Of a stretch of 64,000 bases of DNA, positions 8,996-18,593 are shown piece by piece. Positions within the stretch are counted from its first letter, which is position 1, and every line of letters starts with the position of its first letter. The position numbers and the translations under genes were made by a program. The DNA is from Pseudomonas putida (lineage in GTDB: Bacteria; Pseudomonadota; Gammaproteobacteria; Pseudomonadales; Pseudomonadaceae), in the NCBI GenBank assembly GCA_029953615.1, contig CP124529.1:1-64000 (forward strand), given 5' to 3'. The notes beneath the pieces are model-generated. The model was not told the DNA's origin and ran no database searches. It saw nothing but the letters and a program-made list of their open reading frames with translations.

Positions 8996-10177
8996 TCACT
9001 CCCCGCCCAGGCCCAGCTCGTCAGGGCGGCGTTTCTCGATCGCGAACTTCAGCAGTGCCGCGCTGCGGAACAGGCCATGGGCAAACTTGCCATAGGGCAG
9101 CGTGATGAACAGCGCCATCACGGTGCCCAGATGGATCGCCAGCAGAATCGCCATCGCTGCGGTATCACGCAGGCCCAGCAACGCAAGGCCCGTGGCGCTG
9201 ACCAGCAGCAGAAGGAGGATGAACGCCCGGTCTATGGGGCGCTGGGCGACATCGCCCTGCTCCGGCGCCCTGCGCAGGTTCAGCGCCAATAGCCCTGCAG
9301 GCCCGACAATCAAGCCAATACCGCCAAGTGTTCCGAGCAACACCGGGGCACTCAGTAGCGGGTAAGGTGCCTGCTGGCCCAGCAGGTAGTGGTACCCGGT
9401 GGCGACCACCGTGGCGGCAAAGCACAGCATGAACCCGTAGAAGGTGAAGTGATGGAAGCGTCGGCGCCAGAGCGTGTAGCGATCATCGGCATTGTTGCAA
9501 CCTTGGCCGTGCCCACCGTCCAGGTACTTAAGGGTCAATGCCGCGCCTGATGCCTCGAACACGGCTCCTTTGGCCGGTTGCGCCAGCGCCTCTGCCGGCG
9601 AGACCGAACGCCAGAAGCGACGTACGGCCACCGCCAGCGCCACACCTGCAGCGGCAAAGACACTACCGAACATCAGCGCCAGAGCGTTGTGCGGGAAGAC
9701 CGCATAGAAGTTCCCCGCCAACCGCCCAGGCAGCAGCGTGCCGTTGACGAACAAGGTCAGCAGCAGGAACAGCGACAAGGCTACGGTCAACGCAGTGGCG
9801 ACATAGGTGCCGTTGTGTCGATACAGCCGTCCGAAGCGCGCCGGCCAGGCGTACTCGGCGTATGTCTGCCCGCGCACCTTGGCCATAGCCTGCGGCACGT
9901 TGACCGCGAATTCGTGGGGCTGCGCGTACTGGCAGGCATGCAGACAGGCGCCGCAGTTGTGGCACAGGTTGGCCAGGTAATGGATGTCGGCCTTGCCGAA
10001 CTCCAGCCTGCGGGTCATCGCCGGGAAAACTGCGCAGAAGCCTTCGCAATAGCGGCAGGCGTTGCATATCCGCATTTGCCGGTCCACTTCCTGCTCCTCC
10101 AGGTTCAACACCGGGATCAGTTCGAGGGCCGACCGGGCGGCATCAGGCTGGCGTGGTTCAGGCAGTTGCGCAGTCAT
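8996..10177 (-). CDS. tcuB: Tricarballylate utilisation electron-transfer protein TcuB
   Basis: 393 residues from the ATG at 10177, preceded by an AAAGAGAA ribosome-binding region. The N-terminal third carries two ferredoxin-like cysteine clusters ([15 protein letters not shown] and [14 protein letters not shown]), followed by about six membrane helices with spaced histidines suited to heme or quinone binding. TcuB reoxidises the FAD cofactor of TcuA and passes electrons to the membrane. The gene overlaps the end of tcuA by 20 bases, so the two are translationally coupled. Confidence 0.9.
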   Translation of the reverse strand: MTAQLPEPRQPDAARSALELIPVLNLEEQEVDRQMRICNACRYCEGFCAVFPAMTRRLEFGKADIHYLANLCHNCGACLHACQYAQPHEFAVNVPQAMAKVRGQTYAEYAWPARFGRLYRHNGTYVATALTVALSLFLLLTLFVNGTLLPGRLAGNFYAVFPHNALALMFGSVFAAAGVALAVAVRRFWRSVSPAEALAQPAKGAVFEASGAALTLKYLDGGHGQGCNNADDRYTLWRRRFHHFTFYGFMLCFAATVVATGYHYLLGQQAPYPLLSAPVLLGTLGGIGLIVGPAGLLALNLRRAPEQGDVAQRPIDRAFILLLLLVSATGLALLGLRDTAAMAILLAIHLGTVMALFITLPYGKFAHGLFRSAALLKFAIEKRRPDELGLGGE

Positions 10178-11613
10178 GGCGATTCTCTTTTTCTGGATGT
10201 ACGTGACCGGCCGCCGCAGCGGCACTGGTCCCGGCGATACGGCCGAAGGCGGTGCCGATGGACATGCCGACACCTGCGGTGTAGCCCTTGCCCAGCACAT
10301 TGCCCGCCATCATCTCGCCGGCAACGAACAGGTTCGGGCTGGGACGCCCATCGAAATGGACGGCGGCGGTTTCGTCGGTGCGCAGCCCCAGGTAGGTGAA
10401 CGTCACGCCAGGACGCAGCGGGTAGCCGTAGTAAGGCGGTGTATCGATCGGGCGCGCCCAATGGCTTTTCACCGGTTCCAGGCCTACGGTGTGGCAGTCG
10501 TCCAGCCGGGTGTGATCGAAAGTGCCCACCTGGCAGGCCTGGTTGTAGGCATGCACGGTTTCGAGAAATGCCTGCACCGGCACACCGAGCAGGCCGGCCA
10601 ATGCCTCCAGGCTATCGGCGGTAGCGCCCGGGAAAACCGGTGGCATGAAGCGCCCGAGGGCTTTGCGGTCGATGATCGAGAACCCCACCTGCCCAGGCTG
10701 ATGCGCCACCAGGCGCCCCCAGATGGCATAGCGTTTGGGCCAGAAATCCTCGCCTTCATCGTAAAAGCGCTGGCCGTCGCGGTTGACCACCACGCCCAGC
10801 GACACACAATCGATGCGCGTGCAGATGCCGCCATCGTATAGCGGCGCGCGGGCATCGATCGCCACCATGTGCGCCTGGGTCGGGTCGCCGATCGTGTCGG
10901 CGCCCTGTTCGATCATGCGGCGCAACAGCACCCCGTCATTGAAACGCGTGCCACGGATCAGGAAATTGTCCGAAGGGCCACTCCCCTCGCTCGTTCTGCC
11001 CCCAGGCCTCGCGCAACCACTGCCGGTTGGACTCGAAACCGCCGGCGGCCAGCACACAGGTACGTGCCTCGATGCGCTCGGCGGGCAGCTGGCGCCCTTG
11101 AACCTCACGTGCCGGCACATGGGCCGCCACAAAGCGGCCGCCCTGCAGTTCGATGTCGGCTACCGGTGCGTCGTAGCGTATCTGTACGCCAAGGCTTTCG
11201 GCGCTGCGAAAGTAGGCATTGACCAGCGCCTTGCCGCCGCCCATGAAGAAGGCATTGGTCCGTGCGGTGTGCAGCGCACCCGACAACGACGGCTGGAAAT
11301 GCACGCCATGGCGGCGCATCCACCCGCGACAACTGGAGGATGCGCGAATCACCAGGCGCGCGAGCTTTTCGTTGGTCTGGCCACCGGTGACCTTCAGCAG
11401 GTCCTGCCAGAACTCTTCCTCCGGGTACGCCTCGACCAGTACGTCCTGCGGGGCATCGTGCATGCAGCGCAGGTTACGCGTGTGTTGTGAATTGCCACCA
11501 CGCCAGGCGCGGGGTGCGGCCTCGAGCAGCAGCACGCTGGCTCCGGCCTCTCGCGCCATCAGCGCGGCACAGAGGGCGGCATTGCCCCCTCCGATGACTA
11601 GCACATCGATCAT
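10158..11613 (-). CDS. tcuA: FAD-dependent tricarballylate dehydrogenase TcuA (single-base frameshift)
   Basis: TcuA oxidises tricarballylate to cis-aconitate. The start at 11613 has an AGGCGAA ribosome-binding site. The first part carries the FAD loop ([20 protein letters not shown]) and [11 protein letters not shown]; the second part has [12 protein letters not shown] and the C-terminal FAD-site motif [16 protein letters not shown]. The two parts lie in different frames. The switch is near 10983-10986, a run of four C (four G on the coding strand); removing one base restores a continuous protein of 484 residues ([14 protein letters not shown]). One extra base is therefore present, most likely a sequencing error, though a real mutation would abolish tricarballylate growth. 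Confidence 0.85.
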
Positions 11614-11761
11614 TTCGCCTCCCGAACACGAGGAGCCGAATGTTCGGGGGCTCCTCGTGGCCACGGACTTTAATGAGTGCCCGGAGGGTGCGAAACGCGA
11701 TCGTCGAGGGGAGGCATTCAGTTTTTCTAAAGGAGTTGGATGGGGGAACCCAGAGTTCGGG

Positions 11762-12682
11762 TCAAAGCAACCGCGCCCCAGGCCATCGCCCCTGCTGCAC
11801 CAGGTCCCGAGCGACCTCCTGCAGTACGATCCGTGTCGCCAATGCGGCTGGCGAGAGCTCGTCATCGGTCAGGCTGACAATCACATTGCGACGCTGCGCC
11901 TGTGCTTCATCGATGGCAAACACGCGCAAGCCCGCCTGATGCGCCCGGGCCACCGTCGCGCCGGGCTGGATGGTGGCGGCATGGCCCGCGCACACGCAAT
12001 CCATCAACAGCGACAAACCATCGACTTCCATGACGATGCTGGCCTCCAGCCCTGCCCGCTCGAAAATCGAGCGCAACGTCGAGCGCAGGCCATGTTGTGC
12101 GCTGGGCATCACCAAGGGGAGCGTCGCGATCTGTTGCAACGTGAGCGACTCGCCCCACTCGGCCTTGACCAGCGGGGCGGGAACCAGCACGAACAACCGC
12201 TCGGTCAGAAGCGCCCGCACGTCCAGCCGCGGCCCCGTCTCTGCCTGGAACAGCACCGCCAGGTCGAGGTGCCGGGCATTGAGCTGGTTCATCAGATAAC
12301 CAGACAGCATTTCCACCAGGTGCAGGCGGATGTCGGGATAGCGTTCGCGCATCCTGTCGATCAGCGCCAGGCCAAGAATCGAGGCAGTGGTCGGTGCCAG
12401 CCCCACGCTGGCATAGCCGCTCATGCGCCCGCTTTGCGCCGCCAGCACAGCATGCTCCGCCTGGCGAAGCGCCAGGCGCGCATGGTACTCGAAGGCCAGG
12501 CCCGCCGCCGTCGGCGAAACGCCGGTGCTCGAACGTGTCAAAAGCCGGGTACTCACCTCGCTCTCCAGCTTCGACAGTTGTTGGCTCAGTGCCGAGGCGC
12601 CGACCCCGAGTTCGACCGCTGCCCTGCCAAGGCTGCCGTACTCCAGAACACTCAGGAAATAGCGAAGCTGACGTAACTCCAT
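11762..12682 (-). CDS. tcuR: LysR-family regulator, likely TcuR
   Basis: 306 residues from ATG 12682. HTH in the first 60 residues (YGSLGRAAVELGVGASALSQ then QLSKLE), followed by the effector-binding domain. It lies immediately upstream of tcuA on the same strand with a 148-base gap, the arrangement expected for the tricarballylate-responsive activator TcuR. The N-terminus (MELRQLRYFLSVLEYGSLGR) resembles the Nac/Cbl-like subgroup, so the name rests mainly on context. It is preceded by a large REPIN. Confidence 0.75.
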   Translation of the reverse strand: MELRQLRYFLSVLEYGSLGRAAVELGVGASALSQQLSKLESEVSTRLLTRSSTGVSPTAAGLAFEYHARLALRQAEHAVLAAQSGRMSGYASVGLAPTTASILGLALIDRMRERYPDIRLHLVEMLSGYLMNQLNARHLDLAVLFQAETGPRLDVRALLTERLFVLVPAPLVKAEWGESLTLQQIATLPLVMPSAQHGLRSTLRSIFERAGLEASIVMEVDGLSLLMDCVCAGHAATIQPGATVARAHQAGLRVFAIDEAQAQRRNVIVSLTDDELSPAALATRIVLQEVARDLVQQGRWPGARLL

Positions 12683-12789
12683 ACAGGTCTCTTTCAACGA
12701 TGGGGGGGCGGACCTGGAGCATGTTAAACGTATTTGCACAGCCTGGATCGACAGAACGCTACTGTGGATTAGCAGGGACACTGTGGCCA

Positions 12790-12924
12790 GCACTGGCCCT
12801 TGTAGGAGCGGCCTTGTGTCGCGATGGGCTGCGCAGCAGCCCCGGCAATTTGTGCATCTGTGCGCAAACCGGGGCTGCTGCGCAGCCCATCGCGACACAA
12901 GGCCGCTCCTACAAGGGCCAGTGC
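12790..12924. repeat. REPIN: perfect 56-bp inverted repeat (GTAGGAGCGGCC type)
   Basis: The arms 12790-12845 and 12869-12924 are exact reverse complements over 56 bases, separated by 23 bases. The arms contain TGTAGGAGCGGCCTTGTGTC and GCTGCGCAGCAGCC, the classic P. putida REP sequence. It separates tcuR from the arsR operon and could form a very stable cruciform or act as a transcription barrier. Confidence 0.92.
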
Positions 12925-12988
12925 CTGCCTGGAACGTGATGCAGGCCAGGTGGGAGATTCTATGGCGCGATCCATATGGGCAGCCTTG

Positions 12989-13039
12989 CAATACATGCGA
13001 AAATCCATATATTTGAAAAACCACATATATCAAGCATAG
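12989..13039 (+). promoter_or_regulatory. AT-rich putative ArsR operator/promoter
   Basis: A strikingly AT-rich patch just before arsR contains several related half sites (ATACATGCG, CCATATATTTG, CCACATATATCAAG). This resembles the imperfect dyads bound by ArsR repressors. The exact operator cannot be set by eye. Confidence 0.5.
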
Positions 13040-13061
13040 AAAGCGAACGCCAGAAACTGCC

Positions 13062-13418
13062 ATGACTGAATCGCTGACCCCAACCCAGGTCTTCAAATGC
13101 CTCGCCGACGAAAACCGCATTCGGATGATGCTGCTGATCGCTCGCGAGGAAGAGCTATGCGTCTGTGAACTGATCTGCGCCCTGGAACAAAGCCAACCCA
13201 AGGTTTCCCGCCACCTCGCACAACTGCGCACCTGCGGCCTGCTTGAAGACCGCCGGCAAGGCCAGTGGGTTTACTATCGCCTGCATCCAGAACTGCCCAA
13301 CTGGGTACGCGATGTCCTGTTAACAACGCTGCAGGCCAATCGCGAATGGTTGAGCACCAGCGCCAAACGACTGGACACCATGGGTGGCCGCCCTCAGCGC
13401 GTCGCTACCTGCTGCTGA
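13062..13418 (+). CDS. arsR: ArsR-family arsenite-responsive repressor
   Basis: 118 residues with a winged HTH of the ArsR/SmtB type. The arsenic-binding ELCVCEL motif lies at residues 31-37 (Cys33 and Cys35), in the usual place at the start of the recognition region, followed by SQPKVSRHLAQLRTCGLLEDR. Additional cysteines occur at residue 39 and at the C-terminal end (TCC). It is the first gene of arsR-gapdh-arsJ and should repress that operon until As(III) binds. The downstream gene starts 33 bases later. Confidence 0.9.
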   Translation: MTESLTPTQVFKCLADENRIRMMLLIAREEELCVCELICALEQSQPKVSRHLAQLRTCGLLEDRRQGQWVYYRLHPELPNWVRDVLLTTLQANREWLSTSAKRLDTMGGRPQRVATCC

Positions 13419-13451
13419 CCACTGCCCGGAAATACACTTGAGAATACGACC

Positions 13452-14456
13452 ATGGCAATCAAAGTAGGCATCAACGGATTTGGCCGTATCGGTCGTCTGG
13501 CGCTGCGGGCGTCCTGGGACTGGCCGGAGTTCGAATTCGTCCAGATCAATGACCCGGCCGGCGATGCCGAGACCCACGCCCACCTGATCAACTTCGACTC
13601 GGTCCACGGGCGCTGGCATCGTGAAGCCGGGTCGGAAGGCGATTCGCTGGTGATCGATGGCACGCGCGTCAAGGTCACCGCGAACAAGGCGATCGCCGAC
13701 ACCGATTGGTCGGGCTGCGACCTGGTCATCGAGGCCAGCGGCAAAATGAAGTCGGTAGCCCTGCTGCAGGCCTACCTGGATCAGGGCGTCAAACGTGTGG
13801 TGGTCTGCGCTCCGGTAAAGGAGAACGGCGCGCTGAACGTGGTGATGGGCGTCAACCAGCACCTGTTCGACCCGGTACAACACCGTATCGTCACCGCTGC
13901 GTCCTGCACCACGAACTGCCTGGCCCCGGTGGTGAAGGTGATTCACGAGAACCTGGGCATCCGCCACGGCTCGATCACCACTATTCACGACCTGACCAAT
14001 ACCCAGAGCATCCTCGATACGCCACACAAGGACCTGCGTCGCGCCCGCGCCTCGGGCATGAGCCTGATCCCGACCACCACGGGCTCGGCCACCGCAATTG
14101 CCGAAATCTTTCCCGAGTTGCGTGGCAAGCTGAACGGCCATGCCGTACGCGTCCCGCTGGCCAACGCCTCGCTGACCGACTGCGTGTTCGAGGTGGCGCG
14201 CGAGACCACGGCTGAAGAGGTCAATACGTTGCTGAAGGCAGCTGCCGAAGGCCCGTTGAAGGGTATCCTGGGCTACGAACAGCGCCCGCTGGTGTCCATC
14301 GACTACCGTACCGATCCGCGCTCGTCGATCATCGATGCGCTGTCAACGCTCGTGGTCAATGGTACCCAGGTGAAGATCTACGCCTGGTACGACAACGAGT
14401 GGGGCTACGCCAACCGTGCAGCGGAACTGGCCCGAATGGTCGGCATGGCGGAGTAA
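13452..14456 (+). CDS. ArsJ-associated glyceraldehyde-3-phosphate dehydrogenase
   Basis: 334 residues, full length for GAPDH. It has the NAD loop [15 protein letters not shown] at the N-terminus and the catalytic SCTTNC with Cys152. In arsenic operons this enzyme uses arsenate in place of phosphate and makes 1-arseno-3-phosphoglycerate, which the partner ArsJ pumps out. The arsJ start follows 9 bases after the stop, so the two are co-translated. The family assignment is certain; the arsenate-dedicated role follows from the arsR/arsJ context. Confidence 0.9.
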   Translation: MAIKVGINGFGRIGRLALRASWDWPEFEFVQINDPAGDAETHAHLINFDSVHGRWHREAGSEGDSLVIDGTRVKVTANKAIADTDWSGCDLVIEASGKMKSVALLQAYLDQGVKRVVVCAPVKENGALNVVMGVNQHLFDPVQHRIVTAASCTTNCLAPVVKVIHENLGIRHGSITTIHDLTNTQSILDTPHKDLRRARASGMSLIPTTTGSATAIAEIFPELRGKLNGHAVRVPLANASLTDCVFEVARETTAEEVNTLLKAAAEGPLKGILGYEQRPLVSIDYRTDPRSSIIDALSTLVVNGTQVKIYAWYDNEWGYANRAAELARMVGMAE

Positions 14457-14465
14457 TCGGCAACC

Positions 14466-15682
14466 ATGAAGGCGTTGTCAGCCCTGCCTGCCCAAGTGCG
14501 TCAGTACCTGCTGGTTACCGGCAACTACTGGGCCTTCACCCTTACCGACGGCGCATTGCGCATGTTGGTTGTGCTGCATTTCCATTCGCTGGGCTACACG
14601 CCGCTGCAGATCGCGGCGCTGTTCCTGTTCTACGAAGTATTCGGCGTTATCACCAATCTGGTGGGCGGCTACCTCGGCGCCCGCCTGGGCCTCAACCGCA
14701 CCATGAACATCGGCCTGGGCATGCAGGTGCTGGCCTTGCTGATGCTCACGGTGCCGGCAAACTGGCTGACAGTGCCCTGGGTGATGACGGCCCAGGCGTT
14801 GTCCGGCATCGCCAAGGACCTGAACAAGATGAGCGCCAAGAGCGCCATCAAACTTCTGGTGCCGGACAGCCAGCAAGGCACCCTGTACAAGTGGGTAGCC
14901 ATTCTCACCGGTTCGAAAAACGCGCTCAAGGGCGTGGGTTTCTTCCTTGGCGGCGCCCTGCTCGCCCTGCTCGGTACTTCACCCTGGCGGTGCTGGCCAT
15001 GGCAGCGTTATTGGCATTGATCTGGATCGGCAGCCTGATCCTGCTGAAGAAGGACCTGGGCAAAACCAAGGCCAGACCGAAGTTTCGCGACATGCTGTCC
15101 AAGAGTCGGGCCATCAACATCCTCTCGGCTGCTCGGCTGTTTCTCTTTGGCGCCCGTGACGTCTGGTTTGTGGTGGCATTGCCGGTGTACCTGAGCACCA
15201 CGTTTGCCTGGGACTTCTGGCTGGTCGGCGGCTTTCTGGCAGCTTGGATAATCGGCTACGGCATCGTACAGTCGCTTGCCCCCCACATTACTGGCAAGGA
15301 GCGCGGCCAGGTACCCGATGGTCGAGCGGCTTTCATCTGGGCGATCATCCTGGCCGGGCTGCCTGCGCTCATCGCCCTGGGCCTGTCGGCAGGCTGGTCA
15401 GCCCGGCTGGTGCTACTTGGCGGGCTGACGCTGTTCGGCGTACTGTTCGCCGTTAACTCGTCACTGCACAGCTACCTGATCATCAGTTATGCCAAGGAAG
15501 ATGGGGTATCACTGGATGTGGGCTTCTATTACATGTCCAACGCAATAGGGCGGCTGGTCGGTACGCTGCTTTCCGGTTGGGTGTTCCAGGCATACGGGCT
15601 GCAAGCCTGCCTGTGGATCTCCACAGCCTTCGTTCTGCTGGCTGCCCTGGTCTCGATCGGCTTGCCAAAGAGCAAGCATTGA
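14466..15682 (+). CDS. arsJ: Organoarsenical efflux MFS transporter ArsJ (single-base frameshift)
   Basis: A 12-helix MFS protein specific for 1-arseno-3-phosphoglycerate. The first frame encodes residues up to GVGFFLGGALLALLG; the second frame continues FTLAVLAMAALLALIW and runs to the stop at 15682. Adding one base near 14977 (CTCGG-TACTTC) joins them into a 405-residue protein of normal ArsJ length, so one base is missing here. Characteristic stretches are TGNYWAFTLTDGALRMLVVL and SGIAKDLNKMSAKSAIKLLV. Probably a sequencing error; if real, the arsenate efflux pathway would be broken. Confidence 0.85.
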
Positions 15683-15762
15683 CAATGACGATCAACTGAC
15701 AACCGTCGCCGGCGGCATCTTCGACGGGCTACTGACGGCTTTCGCGAGTGAGGAAGTTCACA

Positions 15763-17133
15763 ATGGTTGACAGCACCTCTGCAGTGGGCGAACAGCCACC
15801 GGCGCAAGTGGCTCTGCGCCCGGTCGGACTGTTTGAAGCATTCCTGTTCTGGCTCAAGCTCGGCTTCATCAGCTTTGGTGGGCCCGCCGGGCAGATCTCG
15901 ATCATGCACCAGGAGCTGGTCGAGCGGCGGAGATGGATCAGCGAAAAGCGATTCTTGCATGCGCTGAACTACTGCATGTTGTTGCCCGGCCCTGAGGCGC
16001 AGCAGCTCGCCACCTACATCGGCTGGCTCATGCACCGCAGCTGGGGCGGTATAATTGCCGGCGCATTGTTCGTGCTGCCTTCGCTGTTCATCCTGATTGG
16101 TTTGTCCTGGGTATACATTGCCTTCGGAGAGGTGCCGGTGGTCGCCGGGATCTTCTATGGCATCAAGCCGGCGGTCACGGCCATTGTCGTCCACGCAGCC
16201 CATCGCATAGGTTCGCGAGCGCTGAAGAACGGCTGGCTGTGGGCCATGGCCGGGGCCTCGTTCGTGGCGATCTTCGCGCTCAACGTGCCCTTCCCGCTGA
16301 TCGTGCTGGCGGCCGCCATCATCGGTTACCTGGGCGGCCGCTTCGCGCCCGGCAAGTTCGTGATCGGTGGCGGGCATGGGCCCGCGAAGAACAGTTATGG
16401 CCCGGCCCTGATCGATGACGACACCCCGCCTCCCGAGCATGCCCGTTTCAATGGGTGGCACGTTCTGCGCCTGTTGCTGGTCGCTGCGGCGCTGTGGGCC
16501 CTGCCCATGGGGCTGCTTGCGCTGTCGTCTGGCTGGGACGCTACCCTGACCCAAATGGGCTGGTTCTTCACCAAGGCTGCCTTGATGACGTTTGGCGGGG
16601 CATATGCCGTGCTGCCCTATGTCTACCAAGGCGCTGTCGGGCATTACGGGTGGCTGACTCCAACCCAGATGATCGATGGGCTCGCCTTGGGCGAAACCAC
16701 GCCAGGGCCGCTGATCATGGTGGTTGCCTTTGTCGGCTTCGTTGGCGGCTACGTGCATCCAATGTTCGGTGCCGAACACCCGTTCCTCGCCGGCGCGGTC
16801 GCGGCAAGCCTCGTCACCTGGTTCACCTTCCTGCCTTCGTTCATCTTCATCCTGGCCGGTGGCCCGGTGGTGGAGTCGACTCACAATGAGATGAAATTCA
16901 CCGCTCCCCTGACTGGGATCACCGCCGCTGTGGTGGGAGTGATCCTGAACCTCGCCATGTTCTTCGGCTACCATGTGCTCTGGCCAAAGGGCCTCGCAGG
17001 GGCATTTGACTGGCCTTCAGCGGTCATTGCGGTTGCTGCAGCGGTTGCCTTGTTCCGCTTCAAGCGGGGTGTGATCCAGGTGCTGCTGGCCTGCGCCCTG
17101 GTTGGCCTGGCAGTCCACATGTTGCGGGTTTGA
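15763..17133 (+). CDS. chrA: Chromate transporter ChrA
   Basis: 456 residues with two homologous halves of the CHR superfamily. The first half has FWLKLGFISFGGPAGQI and LNYCMLLPGPEAQQLATYIG; the second has FTKAALMTFGGAYAVLPYVYQ and LALGETTPGPLIMVVAFVGFVGG. It exports chromate. I prefer ATG 15763, which has an AGGAAG site six bases upstream, over the in-frame GTG at 15748. It directly follows the arsenic operon, giving a metal/metalloid resistance block. Confidence 0.93.
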   Translation: MVDSTSAVGEQPPAQVALRPVGLFEAFLFWLKLGFISFGGPAGQISIMHQELVERRRWISEKRFLHALNYCMLLPGPEAQQLATYIGWLMHRSWGGIIAGALFVLPSLFILIGLSWVYIAFGEVPVVAGIFYGIKPAVTAIVVHAAHRIGSRALKNGWLWAMAGASFVAIFALNVPFPLIVLAAAIIGYLGGRFAPGKFVIGGGHGPAKNSYGPALIDDDTPPPEHARFNGWHVLRLLLVAAALWALPMGLLALSSGWDATLTQMGWFFTKAALMTFGGAYAVLPYVYQGAVGHYGWLTPTQMIDGLALGETTPGPLIMVVAFVGFVGGYVHPMFGAEHPFLAGAVAASLVTWFTFLPSFIFILAGGPVVESTHNEMKFTAPLTGITAAVVGVILNLAMFFGYHVLWPKGLAGAFDWPSAVIAVAAAVALFRFKRGVIQVLLACALVGLAVHMLRV

Positions 17134-17141
17134 GGCCAGGG

Positions 17142-17627
17142 TCAGTCGTCGTAACGGTGGTGCTTGCGCCAGCCATAGTGGTGGCCACGATCATGACGGT
17201 GACGACGCCAGCCGCGATCATCGTCATCGTAGTCATCATCACGATAACGATGCCCACTCTCGTCATCGTAGTCCCGGCCCATGTGGTTGCCCAAGGCACC
17301 ACCCACACCGCCACCGGCTGCGGCGCCGATCATGCTGCCAGTGGTGCCGCCCATCTTGCGTCCCACCACGTTACCGCCCGCTGCACCCAGTGCGCCGCCA
17401 ATGGCCGCCTCGCCACGGCTGTGCTTGTTGGCGCCCACCGCACTACCGGCCGCGCCCCCCAGGCCGGCGCCGATTGCCGAGCCAGTGCTGCCGCCGATCG
17501 ATTGACCGACTACCGAGCCCAATACCCCACCCAATGCGCCACCTATACCGGCTTCGGTATTGCCGCCAGCCGACGCAACGCCGCTCAGCAGACCCAGTGA
17601 CAACAAGAGAATCGAGGAGTACTTCAT
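17142..17627 (-). CDS. Glycine-zipper lipoprotein-like/outer envelope protein
   Basis: 161 residues from ATG 17627. A signal peptide (KYSSILLLSLGLLSGVASA) is followed by a glycine-zipper core of about 90 residues in which GxxxG units repeat every four residues (GGALGGVLGSVVG, GAGLGGAAGSAVG), then a low-complexity Asp/His/Arg tail. Such proteins insert in the envelope as amphipathic oligomers and are often stress induced. There is no lipobox cysteine. It converges on chrA with an 8-base gap. No specific function can be given. Confidence 0.75.
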   Translation of the reverse strand: MKYSSILLLSLGLLSGVASAGGNTEAGIGGALGGVLGSVVGQSIGGSTGSAIGAGLGGAAGSAVGANKHSRGEAAIGGALGAAGGNVVGRKMGGTTGSMIGAAAGGGVGGALGNHMGRDYDDESGHRYRDDDYDDDDRGWRRHRHDRGHHYGWRKHHRYDD

Positions 17628-17774
17628 TTGTAAAAGCCTCAAAGGGAAACCGAGGCGATCCTGAGGCTCTGAACGGGGGCATACAATAAAAATCCGACGA
17701 ATAACCCGACTTGAAAAAAATCTCCAAGCGACTGTTTTTTCGATGAAACTTCGGGAAGTCTGGCCGGTCTCAGG

Positions 17775-18458
17775 TTAATTGTGAAAGGCCCTTGCAGCGG
17801 TGGGGAGACCTTTCTTTTTGCCCAGCGTTGCATGGATCAACGTGACGAGTGCACCAAGCAAAGCCAAAGCCATATCCTTCTGCGCATCCCAAGGGTCTTG
17901 CTGGGTTGCAAGAAAGGCTTGCGCCCGGTCATCGCCCAGGTATTGGCCGCCTATCCACTCCAGTAGCTTGTACAACGCCGATGTGGCAAGCACGAAAGAA
18001 ACCGTGCACAACGCCAACCAAAGGCCGCGCAGCATGGCTTGGCGCTGGAGCAACTCCCTGATCGGCAAGGCGAACAGCAGGCCGTAGCTCAGGTGCACCA
18101 GGCGATCGAACTGATTACGGTGCCAGCCCATCCAGGTATTCAGAGAGTGATCGGTAAGCGCATACAGCCAAGCGTCATAAGGTACCTTGGCATAGGTGAA
18201 GTGCGCGCCCAACTCATGAATCGCCAGCATCACTACGATTGCCAGATAAGCCTGCCGCGAGAAGCGCCAGTAGCGCAGGGTCGCAGCCAAGGTGAGCAGG
18301 AGTGCTAAAGGCAAGACGTTCTCGACCCACCAGTCTGCACGGTCAAGCGGTGCAACTCCGGAGGCAAGCACAATGGCCATTGCCGTCCCCAGCAAACCCG
18401 CCGCCTGACGTGGCGTGGCCGGCGACACCGGCAATTCAACGCTTGCGCTGTGTTTCAT
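17775..18458 (-). CDS. DUF2238 (YjdF-type) integral membrane protein
   Basis: 227 residues from ATG 18458 with about six TM helices. The DUF2238 signatures are visible: AIHELGAHFTYAKVPYD, the NTWMGWHRNQFDRLVHLSYG core, and ALYKLLEWIGG later on. The conserved His/Glu/Asp residues in the membrane suggest metal binding but the family has no known function. It is the last gene of a three-gene leftward operon: PLDc_N protein, a 49-residue peptide, then this gene, whose start overlaps the peptide gene by 23 bases. Confidence 0.8.
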   Translation of the reverse strand: MKHSASVELPVSPATPRQAAGLLGTAMAIVLASGVAPLDRADWWVENVLPLALLLTLAATLRYWRFSRQAYLAIVVMLAIHELGAHFTYAKVPYDAWLYALTDHSLNTWMGWHRNQFDRLVHLSYGLLFALPIRELLQRQAMLRGLWLALCTVSFVLATSALYKLLEWIGGQYLGDDRAQAFLATQQDPWDAQKDMALALLGALVTLIHATLGKKKGLPTAARAFHN

Positions 18459-18585
18459 CACGCGCGGTTTTCTGCGCAGTAGAATCATGCGACGTGCCCG
18501 TGGAACCATCGGGACGCTGCGCATCGTTGTCGCGCTCTTCTTCACCCCGGGTTCCGCTGCGAGGTGCCACCGATTCTTTTTTCAT
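18436..18585 (-). CDS. Small hydrophilic protein, 49 residues
   Basis: A very short gene with a strong ribosome-binding site (AGGAGGGG) just before the ATG at 18585. It encodes a highly charged, Gly/Ser/Thr-containing peptide starting MKKESVAPRSGTRGEEERDN and ending DETQRKR, probably disordered. It lies between the PLDc_N gene (stop 8 bases upstream) and DUF2238, whose start codon it overlaps by 23 bases in another frame. That layout suggests translational coupling. Unknown function; a leader role for the downstream gene is possible. Confidence 0.6.
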   Translation of the reverse strand: MKKESVAPRSGTRGEEERDNDAQRPDGSTGTSHDSTAQKTARDETQRKR

Positions 18586-18593
18586 AGCCCCTC

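Noticed and set aside
10158..11613. Programmed frameshift in tcuA
   Set aside because: No slippery heptamer or downstream structure typical of programmed shifts, and ten other genes in the window show the same kind of single-base shift.
12790..12924. CRISPR array or transposon end
   Set aside because: Only one inverted pair with perfect symmetry, no direct repeats with spacers, no transposase; fits a REPIN.
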